NCBI RefSeq assembly: GCF_037975245.1
Contig: NC_092565.1
Span: forward strand, 11,216,499 to 11,280,498
DNA length: 64,000 bases
Source of the DNA: Apostichopus japonicus
Lineage: Eukaryota > Echinodermata > Holothuroidea > Aspidochirotida > Stichopodidae
Reading direction: 5' to 3'
Positions within the stretch are counted from its first letter, which is position 1. Each line of letters opens with the position of its first letter. Below the pieces are notes generated by a model. That model was not told where the DNA came from and ran no database searches. It saw only the letters and a list, made by a program, of their open reading frames with translations. A program made the position numbers and the translations under genes. Shown here piece by piece: positions 29,119 through 40,455 of the stretch.

Positions 29119-32100
29119 TTACGAGATATGTTCCATTGTTGGATGGCGGCTTTCAATGCCACTGCAATGCATAGCGGGAACATAATCCTGTATTTTTTCT
29201 TTCCTTCTCTTGGTGCGATAAGTTTTTCTTTAGTTGTTTGTGCAAACAGCAGGCTACTCAATACTTAATAATGTGTAAGAAGGCTTGCTAAGAGATTGCC
29301 TTTCATGTAAAATTTCAACTATTATGCTTTGTCATGTATATGCCATGTTTAGGTTCATTAGTTGTGAATAGGTTTTATGTATCAATTGGTTATTGCATTT
29401 TATCGTAAGTGACAAATGGACACTTTCTAGAGTTGGTACTTTGCATTTTATCCTCCAATTATTTAAGTACATGGGTTTCAAGTTGTGCAGAACATTTTCC
29501 AAAATTAAACAGTAAGTAAGTTTTCAAATACCACAAAAATGTGCCTGCAAAGTTTGGAAGGCCTAGGTCGAGTGACAGTATTAAATGTGCCATGTGTTCA
29601 GTGTAATAGCATATTGAGGGGGAGGGGATTGTTTTCTATTTCATAGCCACAGTGTGAGTGGAAAATTTTTATAAATGATTAAATCTCATAGGGATTTTAA
29701 AATGAACAATTCTTTTGTTTTATCAGCATCGTTTCTTATCACGTCCGTTTAAAATATTTGAACTAAGGCTCAGAGCCCTTTATAACGTTGATATGCTCAT
29801 GTAGGAGTGTGTTTTATTGAAAAGGAGAACAACAACAAACAAACAAAAAAGGAAAGCAAAGATTCCTGTTAAAATTATAATAAGAGTCCATTGTGCACCC
29901 TATCAAAAACATGTTACACCTTAAATTTTTAGTAGCTTTAACTCTTATCCTTCTATTCCCTTGTGTTAGTATTCAATCCATTAAATGCAATTTTTGTTTG
30001 TTTGTGTTTCAACGTCCCACACTTTTAATTTCCTGTCATGTGCAGCCTGTTTGGTCCAATTCATTTTGCATTTTGTAACATTTTTTTTTGTACTGACTAG
30101 ATATGCTTGCCACGACAGATTGTATCATATTTGTGAATATATTGATTTTTTTTTTATCGGTGGTATTCTTATCACACAGTCGTTTTGTATGTTCCAAACC
30201 CACCTACTAATACCTGTTTTTTTTTTCTTTCTTTTTTCTTCTATATACTTATATAGGTACCTTCTTCTACAGTCTGTAGATTTTGTTTTACTCGTAAGAT
30301 TTTTGCAAGGGTTTGATCCTCAGGTTGATAGCTTGGTGAATGAAAGGTGCTAGACATGTTTATCACTTTGTATAGCGTGTTAGTGAACACATCATAAAAG
30401 ATCAGTGGGGAAGCAGACCTTTTCTCTCTCCCCACTTCAGTTGGTGCAGCACACAAGGAGATTTTTTTGTATTCCGTTTGTATCATATAAGATGTTGGCC
30501 ATACGTTTGTCACATTTCAGATAAAAAACTTTTCCAGACATTTGAAATAATTCCAAATAGAAAATACTAGCTAAGCTCACTGTGGGAGAGGTGGGGGGTT
30601 AGTAGTAATCCAACCTATATACTTAAATATCTTGATGGGTCAACATACCTTTTAGCAATCAGTGAGCCATTCCAAGCAGGGCTTGTGGCTCCATGTTAAG
30701 CAGGGGGTGCAATTTGTGTGGCTACATATAGGGTGAACACATTGTTGGTCACACGTTTCTCTTAACTTTGAAGATGGTTCAACAGCCTTACACACATTGG
30801 GCCTTGAACAATACGGTGAGGTAGCACAAACAAAGGCAATGTTCTCATGATCCGTGCTCTATTTAGTGGCAGGACTCTTTTGTCATGAGGTCTTTCAAAA
30901 TCTTTCTTCATTTCTATGAGTATTACTAATACCTTTGGGTGAGTGCTATATAATTTGTGCCAAAGAAGTAAACTAACTGTTACCTCCATTCTTGTTAATA
31001 CTGGACATACTGACTTAGGGCTGGAATAGAAGAAAAAGTACAGTAAGTGTTGCTATTGGAGGTAGTGGTATACAGCCAAATGGATGGTGGACATAAAGCA
31101 CAAAATATATTAAAATGGTGATAGCATTTGTATGAAAACATGTTTTTATGTAGTGCACAAGATAGGTGGTTCTTTTAGATATTCTTTCAAAGTAGGCTTT
31201 TTATTTTGATGATAACAGTTGCTGTCATTGTGGTGTCATGGAAGTAGTAAGTTGTTACAAGTCCCCCCTCCCCCATGCAGTGTTTGGTCTTTACCAAGAA
31301 GATATTACAGTCGGATGTGTTTATGTTGTTCACAAAGTCCTCTCTGTTTTACTGTCAAAATTTGAGCATGTTCAAACATTTTATGTTACTAACCATATGA
31401 GAGGTTTCATTTCTCCCTAAGTTTTCTCAATTGTAAAAGAGAGATAAATTTGATCATTCTGCATATCACCTGTGTAATAAATACTCTCAGAGTAGAAGGA
31501 AAAGAAAAGAAGTCAAAATTTGTATTTAATTACAAACCAGATTTGACTCTCTAGAATATTTGATCATATTAATGACTGGTAGATACATAAGCAGGGCAAC
31601 TGAAATGGATGTCAGATTAACTGATATTGTAGTAAATATTAAATATATAAAGAGTTGTGATGTCTCAACTTACCAGAAAGTTACATGTCAAAATTAAATT
31701 TATCTTGGAACTGTTCTATTAAAATGCAAGGTGTTATGTACAGCCAGTTCAGCTGTTATCAAGTTAACTAACATGACCTGTCTTGTGTGATATGATGTAA
31801 TATCTTGTTTTTTGCTTTACAATTACTAAATAGCACAACCTTTTTGCATTCCTTTAATTTTGGAACTTGGCAAAGTTATTACATTATCATCAGTCGTACC
31901 TTGTAAGGGATATATCTTGGGCATTTGAAGAATAATATTTTATTTCTTCCAGTTTGAATAAAAAAACCATTGGCTGTCTTTCACATGGCATGACGTTTAC
32001 AGTGGAGAGGTTTTTATTGTAGAGATTCATGTTGTGTCGTTTCTACCCACCCACAAATTAAGTAATGATGTGTAAGGGAAATTGTTCAGACTTGAGGAAG

Positions 32101-35100
32101 TTAAAATAATTCCAAATAAATTAAAAGGTTTGAAGTTTGCATAGCAGTTTTTTGGATTTATAAATAATAGTTTTATTACTAAACAGTAAAACACTTAAAA
32201 GATTCTGTGGTGCAAAAACCTGCTGTATCATTGCATATTTATGGCAATCTGATCACTTTGCATGGTTTTGCCCTCGTCTTTTCAGTACCTTATTTGGTTG
32301 GGGTGAAATGTTTCCCACTAAAATGCTACTCGAGCAGTCTTGCATAATATGTCCGAGCCTTGTACATTAGTGACAAGGAATTGAGTTATCATCTACCACT
32401 TTAGAATGATCAAAATCAACCCAATCAATATCAGGTGCCATAAGTAATAGTTCATTGATCTTATACAAGTCCTGAAATAAAGATTTGTGTTAAAGGTATT
32501 TCTTTGTATACTAACTGTTGGAAAAGGTCCATAACATCATTTCATATTTCTTGTGTTTGATAGTTATATAAAACTTAATATGCCCAGATTGGTATAGGTC
32601 ACACTTACAATATTTTGGTGACTGTTATAGCTTATAGGAAGAATTAAAAGAAAAGAAAAACGAAAATTACTTATTATCTGCTATAATCACTCGTCATCCT
32701 GGAAAAAGCCTAAGAGCTGTTTATACTATGTTTTAGCTTCCTTATTTATTTATTTTTTTGTTGTTGTCAGCACACTAATTGCCTTGTTGTGTAAATACAT
32801 TTTAGACGTGTTAGTTGATGTATAGTTAACGCTCTGACTCGCCGAGTGATGGCAGCAGATTCATTATTTATATAAAAAAAATTATTTTGTGCTTCTCAGA
32901 TAGCTGTTTATAACTTTGTTGCACGAGCAACGAGGCTCTGCAATAAAACATGTAATAAAAGACAATTCCAAAGACAAAAAAAAAATGAGATAAAAACTTG
33001 TTTTTTTTTGAAACATGAAAAAAAAAGATAATAAAAATGAAACAGTAAATATTACATTTTTGTTTTGCATTGTTCTTTTTTTGGTGCATGACTGCCCACT
33101 ATTTATATGATAAAAGCACTTTCTTTGACAGAAAGTATGACAATCTAAGAAGCTCTCAAATGACCCTAGTAGTAATAACCACCTGTTCCTTTAGTCTATG
33201 AAATCCTATACCAGTTCAAGCCCCCCCCCCCCTCCATCCCCTTTACAGTGACGGTAGTTTTATATCATCAGTGATCAGTTCACCTTGATTTCTGATATCT
33301 TTAGGTTATTTGATACTTCTCAACAATCTGAATCAAACGGGAGACCGACAAGTTGGGTTGGTTTCTCTCTCATCAAATCACAGGAAAGTCACATTGTAAA
33401 AGGGGAAACATTACTGCTCATTCACAGCTGGTAAAGGCTTAGATCCATTTCATTGATCACCTAATCATCAACCGCCCGACAATGGGAGGTGGACTAAGAA
33501 GCACAATGATGTTTTCTTCAACTATTCAATGTAGCATTGATTTTCTCTTAGCTAAGTTTGGACTAAGAGTGAGGAATACCATCAACAAAGGAAGCTTCCC
33601 ATTTAAAAGGTTGTCCTTGAGTCCGTAACACAAGTCTTACACTAATTACAGTGGGCTGTAGGCAAGACTAAAAAACACAGCTTAAAGAAAAAACCTATTC
33701 AAGTTTTTTTTTGTTAATGCAGCTTTCTGAGCTTGGTAAGCAAAATTACCCATTCTACCTGGTTTAACTGAAACTAAGTTTGCAAACTTGGTCTGCAGTT
33801 TCCACATATATTCTCATATGAAAACATGGCAAGAAAAAACTCAGTTGAATTTTCTGGTTTCTTTTAATTCCTCCACACATATCAGCTTGCTAATGAATCA
33901 TCCAATTGCCCCCCAAAAAAAGCACTCTATACCAAAACTCAGATTTTCTCTCCAACATTAGACTTGCTTAAAAGACTTTTTAAGCAAATTAACGACTGTA
34001 GACTAACTTCTGAGGTTATCACTTTCCTTCTTAGAGTATTAGTATAGTTCTGTACAATTTTGAAATTTACAACAAACGAATGGTTGATGGGATTTCTAAG
34101 GAGTTCATATGTACACAAAATGACTGAAAATTCCATAAATGTGATGTCAAATGCAGACATTTGGTCTAAAAATTCATTTCCATGTATGATTCTAGACATA
34201 CCAGCTGCTACATTCAACTTAAAAGGGATCTCGAGAATTAAATTTTGCAGAAAATATCAAGATTGTGCACAAAACACAACTCGATCCTTGGTATTGAAAA
34301 TACAGCAACCCCTGGGCTATTTTAAAGGCATTGAAGACTTGCCCCAAACCGCGTGCCGTGCTTTGAAAAAGTTAACTTTCCATCGATTGCAAGTGAAGAT
34401 TTTTCTTGTCGCTACAAAATGCAGACAGTAATGAAACGTGATACCTTGTTATCTTTTATCTAGACCTGAGATGTCCATCGCTGCTATGTACACTGTGTTG
34501 TGGGTATTGACCTAGCTGTATGTATTGACTGTACACTATTGTCTAATTACCAACGGTAGCAAGCGTGTGTGTATTTTCTGGAATCGATGGTGGTGTTTAG
34601 CACTTCTGTTACACCTCGTTCAAAACTAGGTCAGATTACGGGCATGAGACGTTTCTTTGTGCGCGAGTCTTCACACCCTTTAAACAAACTTCTACAGATA
34701 ATGAAACGCTGCATCTGCTTATGTATATGACTGGATCATTAATTAACACATAAAAATACATTTTAAGAGAATAGCAAGTCTGACACAATTTTTGTTATTT
34801 AAAGATTCATAGCTTGCTCTGTAAATGACACAGAAGCTATCAAACAGTTCATATTTTGAAATAGCTTACATCACCAATGCTATATCATACACGACAAATT
34901 TTGTGTGAACACGTATGTTGCAAATTGAATTTAGGGGAGGATCCAGGGTTTTATAAGGAGGGAGAGTGGCCCTGGGGTCGTTGAAGCTGACTTCCCCACT
35001 CCCCCATTCCCCCTGATCCATGTTTGAATGAACTAATCCAAATCAATTAAGTTGACAAACCCTTCTACCTAGCCAATAGCATGAGATACGTACACGGGAG

Positions 35101-35189
35101 GTAGAAAAATAAATCTGATTTCCTCCATTATTATATACTTCTAATTTGCAATGCTATTTGATATATTAAAAGCTCATAAATCATACATT
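29119..35189. other. region between the WBP1L stop and the secreted gene; probable WBP1L 3' UTR then intergenic
   Basis: The proximal part is probably WBP1L 3' UTR. The first canonical AATAAA I find on the plus strand is at 31476-31481, with others near 31954, 32115 and 32476. Beyond that the DNA is AT-rich, with poly-A/T runs at about 32870-33080 and a poly-C run at 33221-33232. A short GC-richer repeat fragment lies at 34934-35025. No supported gene. Confidence 0.45.
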
Positions 35190-35217
35190 TTACCCACAGT
35201 TAATTTGCTTGTCCCCT
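35190..35217 (-). CDS. possible terminal exon of the secreted protein
   Basis: Acceptor cttgcttttccag| at 35218 followed by a frame-compatible GGGDKQINCG-type reading (completing proline, then GDKQINCG) and TAA at 35192-35190. This would give a 173-aa protein. The GGGTAAAA at its end might instead be a donor to a further exon, so this entry is tentative. Confidence 0.35.
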
Positions 35218-36113
35218 CTGGAAAAGCAAGTATACACGGTCTTGTGGCAAGACTAAGGATATCCATTAACATATGATAAACTATGAAAAACAAAAATAAA
35301 GTTGCCCAATATGCACTTCTAAGACAATAGTACTGAAATAACTGCATAATTAATTTATTTTCTTTTATGAAAGAAGAATTACAAATTTGTAAGAAAGTAA
35401 TTAAAGAACAAGAGTGAAGCATATCAATATTAATAGAGAAGTTCTCACTAGTTAACGCTACCCATCACTGGATAGCTGACAAGTTGGCCATTCATGGCAT
35501 CATCAATTTTACGTATCATGACCATGTAGATTTTTTGCTATCAGAGCCTGAACTTTTTGTCACTTGTAAAAAACCTCTACACTCAGTAGTAAAAAAAATT
35601 TTGTACGCTGCTCCTGGGAGGCCTAAATTTTTGCAGCACATGTACTTCCGTTCATGCTCTTCAACATGAAAGCCACAGAAACCAGATCTTGATTGATAAT
35701 AATATCCCAAAGATGTTCTCCAACTGTTTTTTTGGCACTTTTCCTGAGATAGGAGAACATTCAGGCAGACTGATATAGACTCTTATAGGAGTATGCCACC
35801 TTTAGTTATGATCTTCTCCATTTTATTTTCTCCTGTTTTAAAATGTTCAAAGTAAAAAGGACTTTTTCTATGCTAAAAAAAGGCTTCGATCATAGACATC
35901 ATGATAGCAAGGCATCTGGCTGGTACAAACACAAATATTTCTAATCCTTAAGTCATGGCATGTTAAATTGTCAACAATTTATTTTCAATTTATTAGCCAG
36001 TGAATCTCTTACGATCTTTTATCATTATTTTCTTTCCTTCAATATTGCTCTTGATTGCGGGTAGTTATTCCTGAGATGAATTCTTGTTCCTCCTATTAAC
36101 CAACATCTCTTAC

Positions 36114-36156
36114 GGCACTGGACATCCCAGCACCGCCTCTTCTTTGAAATCTTCCT
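36114..36156 (-). CDS. secreted protein exon 6 (43 nt)
   Basis: Acceptor tcctatacag| at 36157, donor GTGCC|GTAAGA at 36113. Completes K151 and encodes EDFKEEAVLGCPV in the only frame compatible with exon 5. Confidence 0.68.
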
Positions 36157-39100
36157 CTGTATAGGATGGAGAAACAAGAGAATAACATATTATTATTATT
36201 ATGCTGTTTATTTATTTTTGTTCTAAGTAGAGGGGTATCAACTGGGTCATCCCTCCTGCTTTCTTCCCCATTTTTCAACATGCACTGATGTCAAACTCTC
36301 TGGTATCCCACAATGCAATGCTGCATATCCATGAATCCAAAGAACCTTAATTTGGGGTCATTTCCTGTATTGGAAGGATATTTACAAGTAGTATATCACC
36401 ACGAGCACATTTAAAATCACAGTAATGTTTTGGTTCCTGCAAAGAAAGCCACTCCTGTACGTTTCTCAGAGAAACAAACTAGAATGTGTAAAATACTTAT
36501 ACTTTTCATGTTGATTGGGTACGCAGTAACTAATTGACATACTGTGACGACATATCCGATAAGCTTGATTACCTGAAGCAATGATAGTGCTGGATATTGC
36601 TAACTTTTAGATGCTCCATGAGTCCAACTCTACAAGTCAAAGCAACAGTATCACACTTTAAACATAACTTCAGCTACCCCTGAACAGGTAGCAGCTTTGA
36701 TCATCTGATACTCCAAATGTCAAAAAATGGTATATATGACATAAGAACGTGATAGCTCACAATAACGCCCACAGCTGCTTTTGGACGGATTGAAACACGA
36801 CAGGAAGTTATAAAGCAATGTATATAACACCTTCCATATACAGAAACCTTAGTGTATGGTTACCAACTCAATATTTCTCAAACAAACTTTCCATGTACAA
36901 TCCTACTGTAATATACTCACTCAATCCCTTTATAAGACCAACAAGGTTCTTGTAGTTCTGCCCAGCATCGCAATACGCTCCTGCAATCTGTGAAATGGAG
37001 AATGCCCTCACTACCGTTTCCTTAGAAGAAGCGACTGAAAATGTGAAGTCCAGGGTGTCGTTGTAGTGATGCTCCAAGGTTGTGTGCCAGCCCTAAGTAT
37101 TATTATAGAAGAGAGAACTTTAATTACATTAAGTATCACAGAAATGCAAGAGAGAGAATATATGGATTCACCAAGTATAGTAGTTTTACGTAACAAGTAG
37201 TAGATTTTAATACACGTATTGTTTTCGAAATATATCATATTTTAATACCTGCATTGGGAAAGACCTAAATTACAACCGCATAAGTTTTGTTGTACATGAC
37301 ATTTTAAAACTATGAAACTGACTTGCCATATGAATTTATGAAATTACTCCCAGAGAGTTGAGTTTGCATATCTGTGTTCTTACAAAATATTTTATAATAT
37401 GATTGTGTCCCTCCCTTAAGAGCATTGTGCTCTTTCAGATAAGTTTGAACCAGAAATCCGATAACCTGGCTTATAGCATTTTAATGATTCGTGCAATGTT
37501 TTACACAAGGATATCCAAATGTAAAACATTGCAATTTTTTTTTCTTTTCAACTTTGACCATTGCTGACTCCAAGCTATCAGCAAGGCTTTGAAATTCATC
37601 CAAGATTAACTTCTGGAGATAGCTTACACAATTTCTTTTCACAAGTTTTTATTTCCTTTTCAGACTTTGATATGATACTTACTTGCAAGATGAAGTCTGC
37701 AGATACATTATACTTCCTTAGGTCACTTCCGCCTATGAATGTATATCGTCCATCTGCCCCTCCTGTTAAAAAGACAAAAATGTATTAACTATTTATACAT
37801 TCATTCCAATTAACCCCACCCTAAATGGTTTCTTCGAGTAGCGGTAACGTATTACATCTGTTTCTTCTTCCAACTTTCTCTCTTCTCACTTTGCAGTGCA
37901 ATGCCTAACTGTTTAGTTCATGTCTATCCATTTGTTTAATTTGCAATCAACAAATCTGTCCTCTCTATCTACATATTTAAGTTTTCCCTTTTGTTTTGCT
38001 TCAATCTGCACTCTGGAAAATCTGCTAGGATTGAAGATGTCAGCATCAAACACACACCCCCCCTCCCTACTGTAACAGTTTTAAACACTGAAAGAATTTG
38101 CCCCTGAAATGCTGTTAACTCTTACCTGCCTTCAGGCTGGTCACGAATGTATTGTAAATGGTCTCACTGGAGCTAGAGGCTGTGAAATATGAATTTAAAC
38201 ATTAAAATATGAGCTTACATGAATTTGAAGCAAATTCTTGGAGGAATTCAGAAATGATGTGAAAATGGAGAATTAGTATGAGATACTATGGAAGAATGGG
38301 ATATATTCTATTGTCAGACAGAGTAACACTTACATAAATTATAAAAGGATAAAATGTTACACATTCTTGGTCGAAAACCCCATCTCAATATCTTGGCCTT
38401 GACTCAAGGTATGGTTGATTGACTGTAACATATTTTGGCTGGTTAAACCTTGGATTTGTCCAGAAAGTGGATCACAGTAGATGGTCTATGATATCATCAG
38501 GACCGATGTTCTTCAAAATCTTTACTTTTCTTTTGCAATCTTCTCGTTAATTTACCATTATAAAATGATAGATTTGGAATATTTGCTTAGCTGCCAACAT
38601 TTCTGTACTTAGAATTTCAACAAAATGCAACTTTTGTATGGAAATACATGTTTTCCTCTAGGAATAATTAATTTTAATATTATAATAATGTAGTGGAATG
38701 CACCATGTCAAGGTAGGTTTACTCACACCAGTTTCAATATACGGTCAACTTTCTACAAGCTAACTATTGTACAACAGAACAAAAAGCACTTACATTAACT
38801 CTTTGACTAATTAATGTCTAAAGCAAACCAAGTATCACCTCAACTGTCTGTGAATATAATCATATTTGAAAGTATGTTTCCAGCTCTATATGAGATTTCA
38901 ATCTTGGATACTTATACAAAGATATTACTGTAAATTAATTTCACTATCTTATATCAAAATGATTGAAAGCATCAGGCCATAGTCCCCACCAACAACAGTT
39001 AAATTCAACACATGTATAGAATACTTAGTACTTACCAAACTGAAATTCTGTCAAGCAACAAGCATTACCTATAAATAATAGAAAGTAAACAAAGTTTTAC

Positions 39101-39772
39101 CAAATCCTATCTGAACACTGATGAAGAGCAAACAATATTTGTGATCCTAGTCTTAAATAATCAGCATTGATAAAATTTTACTCCTTTAGAAGTTTCCCAA
39201 AATTAAAGCTAACAATAACAGGCTCAAAACTACTGTTATTGTTCAGGCTTAAAGTCTCAGTACGTCTTTGCTGATGAAGTTAGGAAAACAAACTTCCGAA
39301 GCCCCATCCAATGGTTGGTTGATCTGTGTACCCAACCAGCAACTGAATAGGACTGGCCTTCTTTCTTAAATACTGAAAAAGTTTAGTGAAGGCACAAAAA
39401 AAAGTGAAGCCGAAATGATGATGTTAATTTGTGCAATTCGAAATCGTTGCCAAAGCCATAATTGAACCCACTGATAATTGTAACTACTAAGTTAGTTAGT
39501 AAAGCTTACACTTCATCTGTTTAAGTTTAAACGTTAGTGACTAACTTAGGGCGAGGGCTAAGCTAACTAAGTTCAAGCTTGGGCCTACCTGTAGGTCTAC
39601 TAGTAGTCTAGTACTTTACTAACATCAAGTTAGGCTAACCTTAGTCAAAACAAAACATACCGCAACTACCACAATCAACTCTTTCGCAGTCTGGTGGTTG
39701 ACATGCATGAACATATGTTGACATGACAATCATAAAGGTTACCATTAACTTCAGACAAGTATTAGGAGCCAT
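36114..39772 (-). CDS. unrecognised secreted protein, at least six coding exons
   Basis: Exons on the minus strand: 39772-39661, 39068-39036, 38179-38126, 37762-37683, 37092-36921, 36156-36114. All introns are GT-AG and all phases agree, giving 164 codons plus two bases of an open tail. Residues 1-23 are a clear signal peptide ending YVHA. Six cysteines follow at 24, 29, 34, 37, 41 and 42 (CQPPDCERVDCGSCGNACC). After a Ser-rich linker comes a domain beginning DGRYTFIGGSDL, with potential N-glycosylation at N85 (NVS) and N104 (NDT), Cys134 and Cys162. The block GAYCDAGQNYKNLVGLI followed by LGCPVP faintly recalls ML (MD-2/GM2A-like) lipid-binding domains, but the expected later strands are not found, so I give no function. 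The 3' end is unresolved; 35217-35190 could complete it as ..PPGDKQINCG. Confidence 0.75.
36921..37092 (-). CDS. secreted protein exon 5 (largest exon)
   Basis: Acceptor aataatacttag| at 37093, donor TTGA|GTGAGT at 36920, phase 1 out. Encodes GWHTTLEHHYNDTLDFTFSV and the GAYCDAGQNYKNLVGLIKGL block. Confidence 0.8.
37683..37762 (-). CDS. secreted protein exon 4
   Basis: Acceptor tttttaacag| at 37763, donor TTGCAA|GTAAGT at 37682, phase 0 out. Encodes GGADGRYTFIGGSDLRKYN then VSADFILQ. Confidence 0.78.
38126..38179 (-). CDS. secreted protein exon 3: 54-nt Ser-rich linker
   Basis: Acceptor atttcacag| at 38180, donor GCAG|GTAAGA at 38125. Encodes ASSSSETIYNTFVTSLKA, phase 1 to 1, also symmetric. 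Confidence 0.75.
39036..39068 (-). CDS. secreted protein exon 2: 33-nt microexon
   Basis: Acceptor tatttatag| at 39069, donor TTTG|GTAAGT at 39035. Encodes GNACCLTEFQF with the split glycine, keeping phase 1 on both sides, so it could be skipped without a frameshift. Confidence 0.72.
39661..39772 (-). CDS. secreted protein exon 1: signal peptide and first cysteines
   Basis: ATG at 39772-39770. MAPNTCLKLMVTFMIVM is the hydrophobic signal, followed by CQPPDCERVDCGSC. The donor is TTGCG|GTATGT at 39660, phase 1. Confidence 0.78.
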
Positions 39773-40124
39773 TGTAAACTAACACTACAACTTTTTCGAA
39801 CTTAATTAAGCTATCGAGTAACTTCGTTGGAGGTGGACCGGATGTGTGAGATTTTTGCATTGAGTCGAAGACTATCTCATCACATGCACATCAGGTGACT
39901 GCTGAAATTATTACCCTGGACGGTGGACCGACGAACCAGAGAATCGTGACTGACCATTTTACTGCATAGACAAACATCCAAAATGATGAAAGAAAAAGGA
40001 GTTCAGTTCTAACAACACGATTTCCCCAGTGTTTAGGATATTATTGCACAATATCAAATCTTGAGTCAAACATCAAATTAACAGTCAATTTGCTCCTTGG
40101 TGGGGAACTAATTACCATAATAGT

Positions 40125-40447
40125 CAGGCGCGTAGCCAAGGGGGGGGGGGGGGCGAAAGGGGCAGCCGCTACCCCCCATTGAGCATATTTTTTTAATTGT
40201 TTTTTTTTAATGTTTTTATGATATCGCTAGTAATTTCAAAAGAGAAAATGCTAAGATGCAACTTACAAGGCTTGGGAAATGCCATTTCCAGCGATCTGGG
40301 AGGCATTTTCAGCCCAAAATTTTCTTGTACGCTTCGCGCCAACCATGGTGGCGCTACCCTTAGATAGTTTGCAATGCCGTACCAACGGCTCTGATAGTTT
40401 GCCTACATTTTCGCCCCTCCCTTGGCAAATTCCTGGCTACGCGCCTG
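40125..40447 (+). mobile_element. intact MITE, 323 bp, with exact 8-bp TSD
   Basis: Perfect 13-bp terminal inverted repeats CAGGCGCGTAGCC / GGCTACGCGCCTG, flanked by ATAATAGT at 40117-40124 and 40448-40455. A 13-bp G run (40141-40153) follows the left end. The central module contains TTTCCAGCGATCTGGGAGGC and the near-palindrome GCGCCAACCATGGTGGCGC, plus a local duplication of GATAGTTTGC around 40361-40402. No coding capacity; the 129-codon frame through it is a repeat translation. It sits about 350 bp upstream of the secreted-protein start. Confidence 0.9.
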
Positions 40448-40455
40448 ATAATAGT

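Noticed and set aside
35516-35710. 64-codon minus-strand frame with several Cys and aromatic residues as a further exon of the secreted gene
   Set aside because: No convincing acceptor, and phase does not join to exon 6 at 36114.
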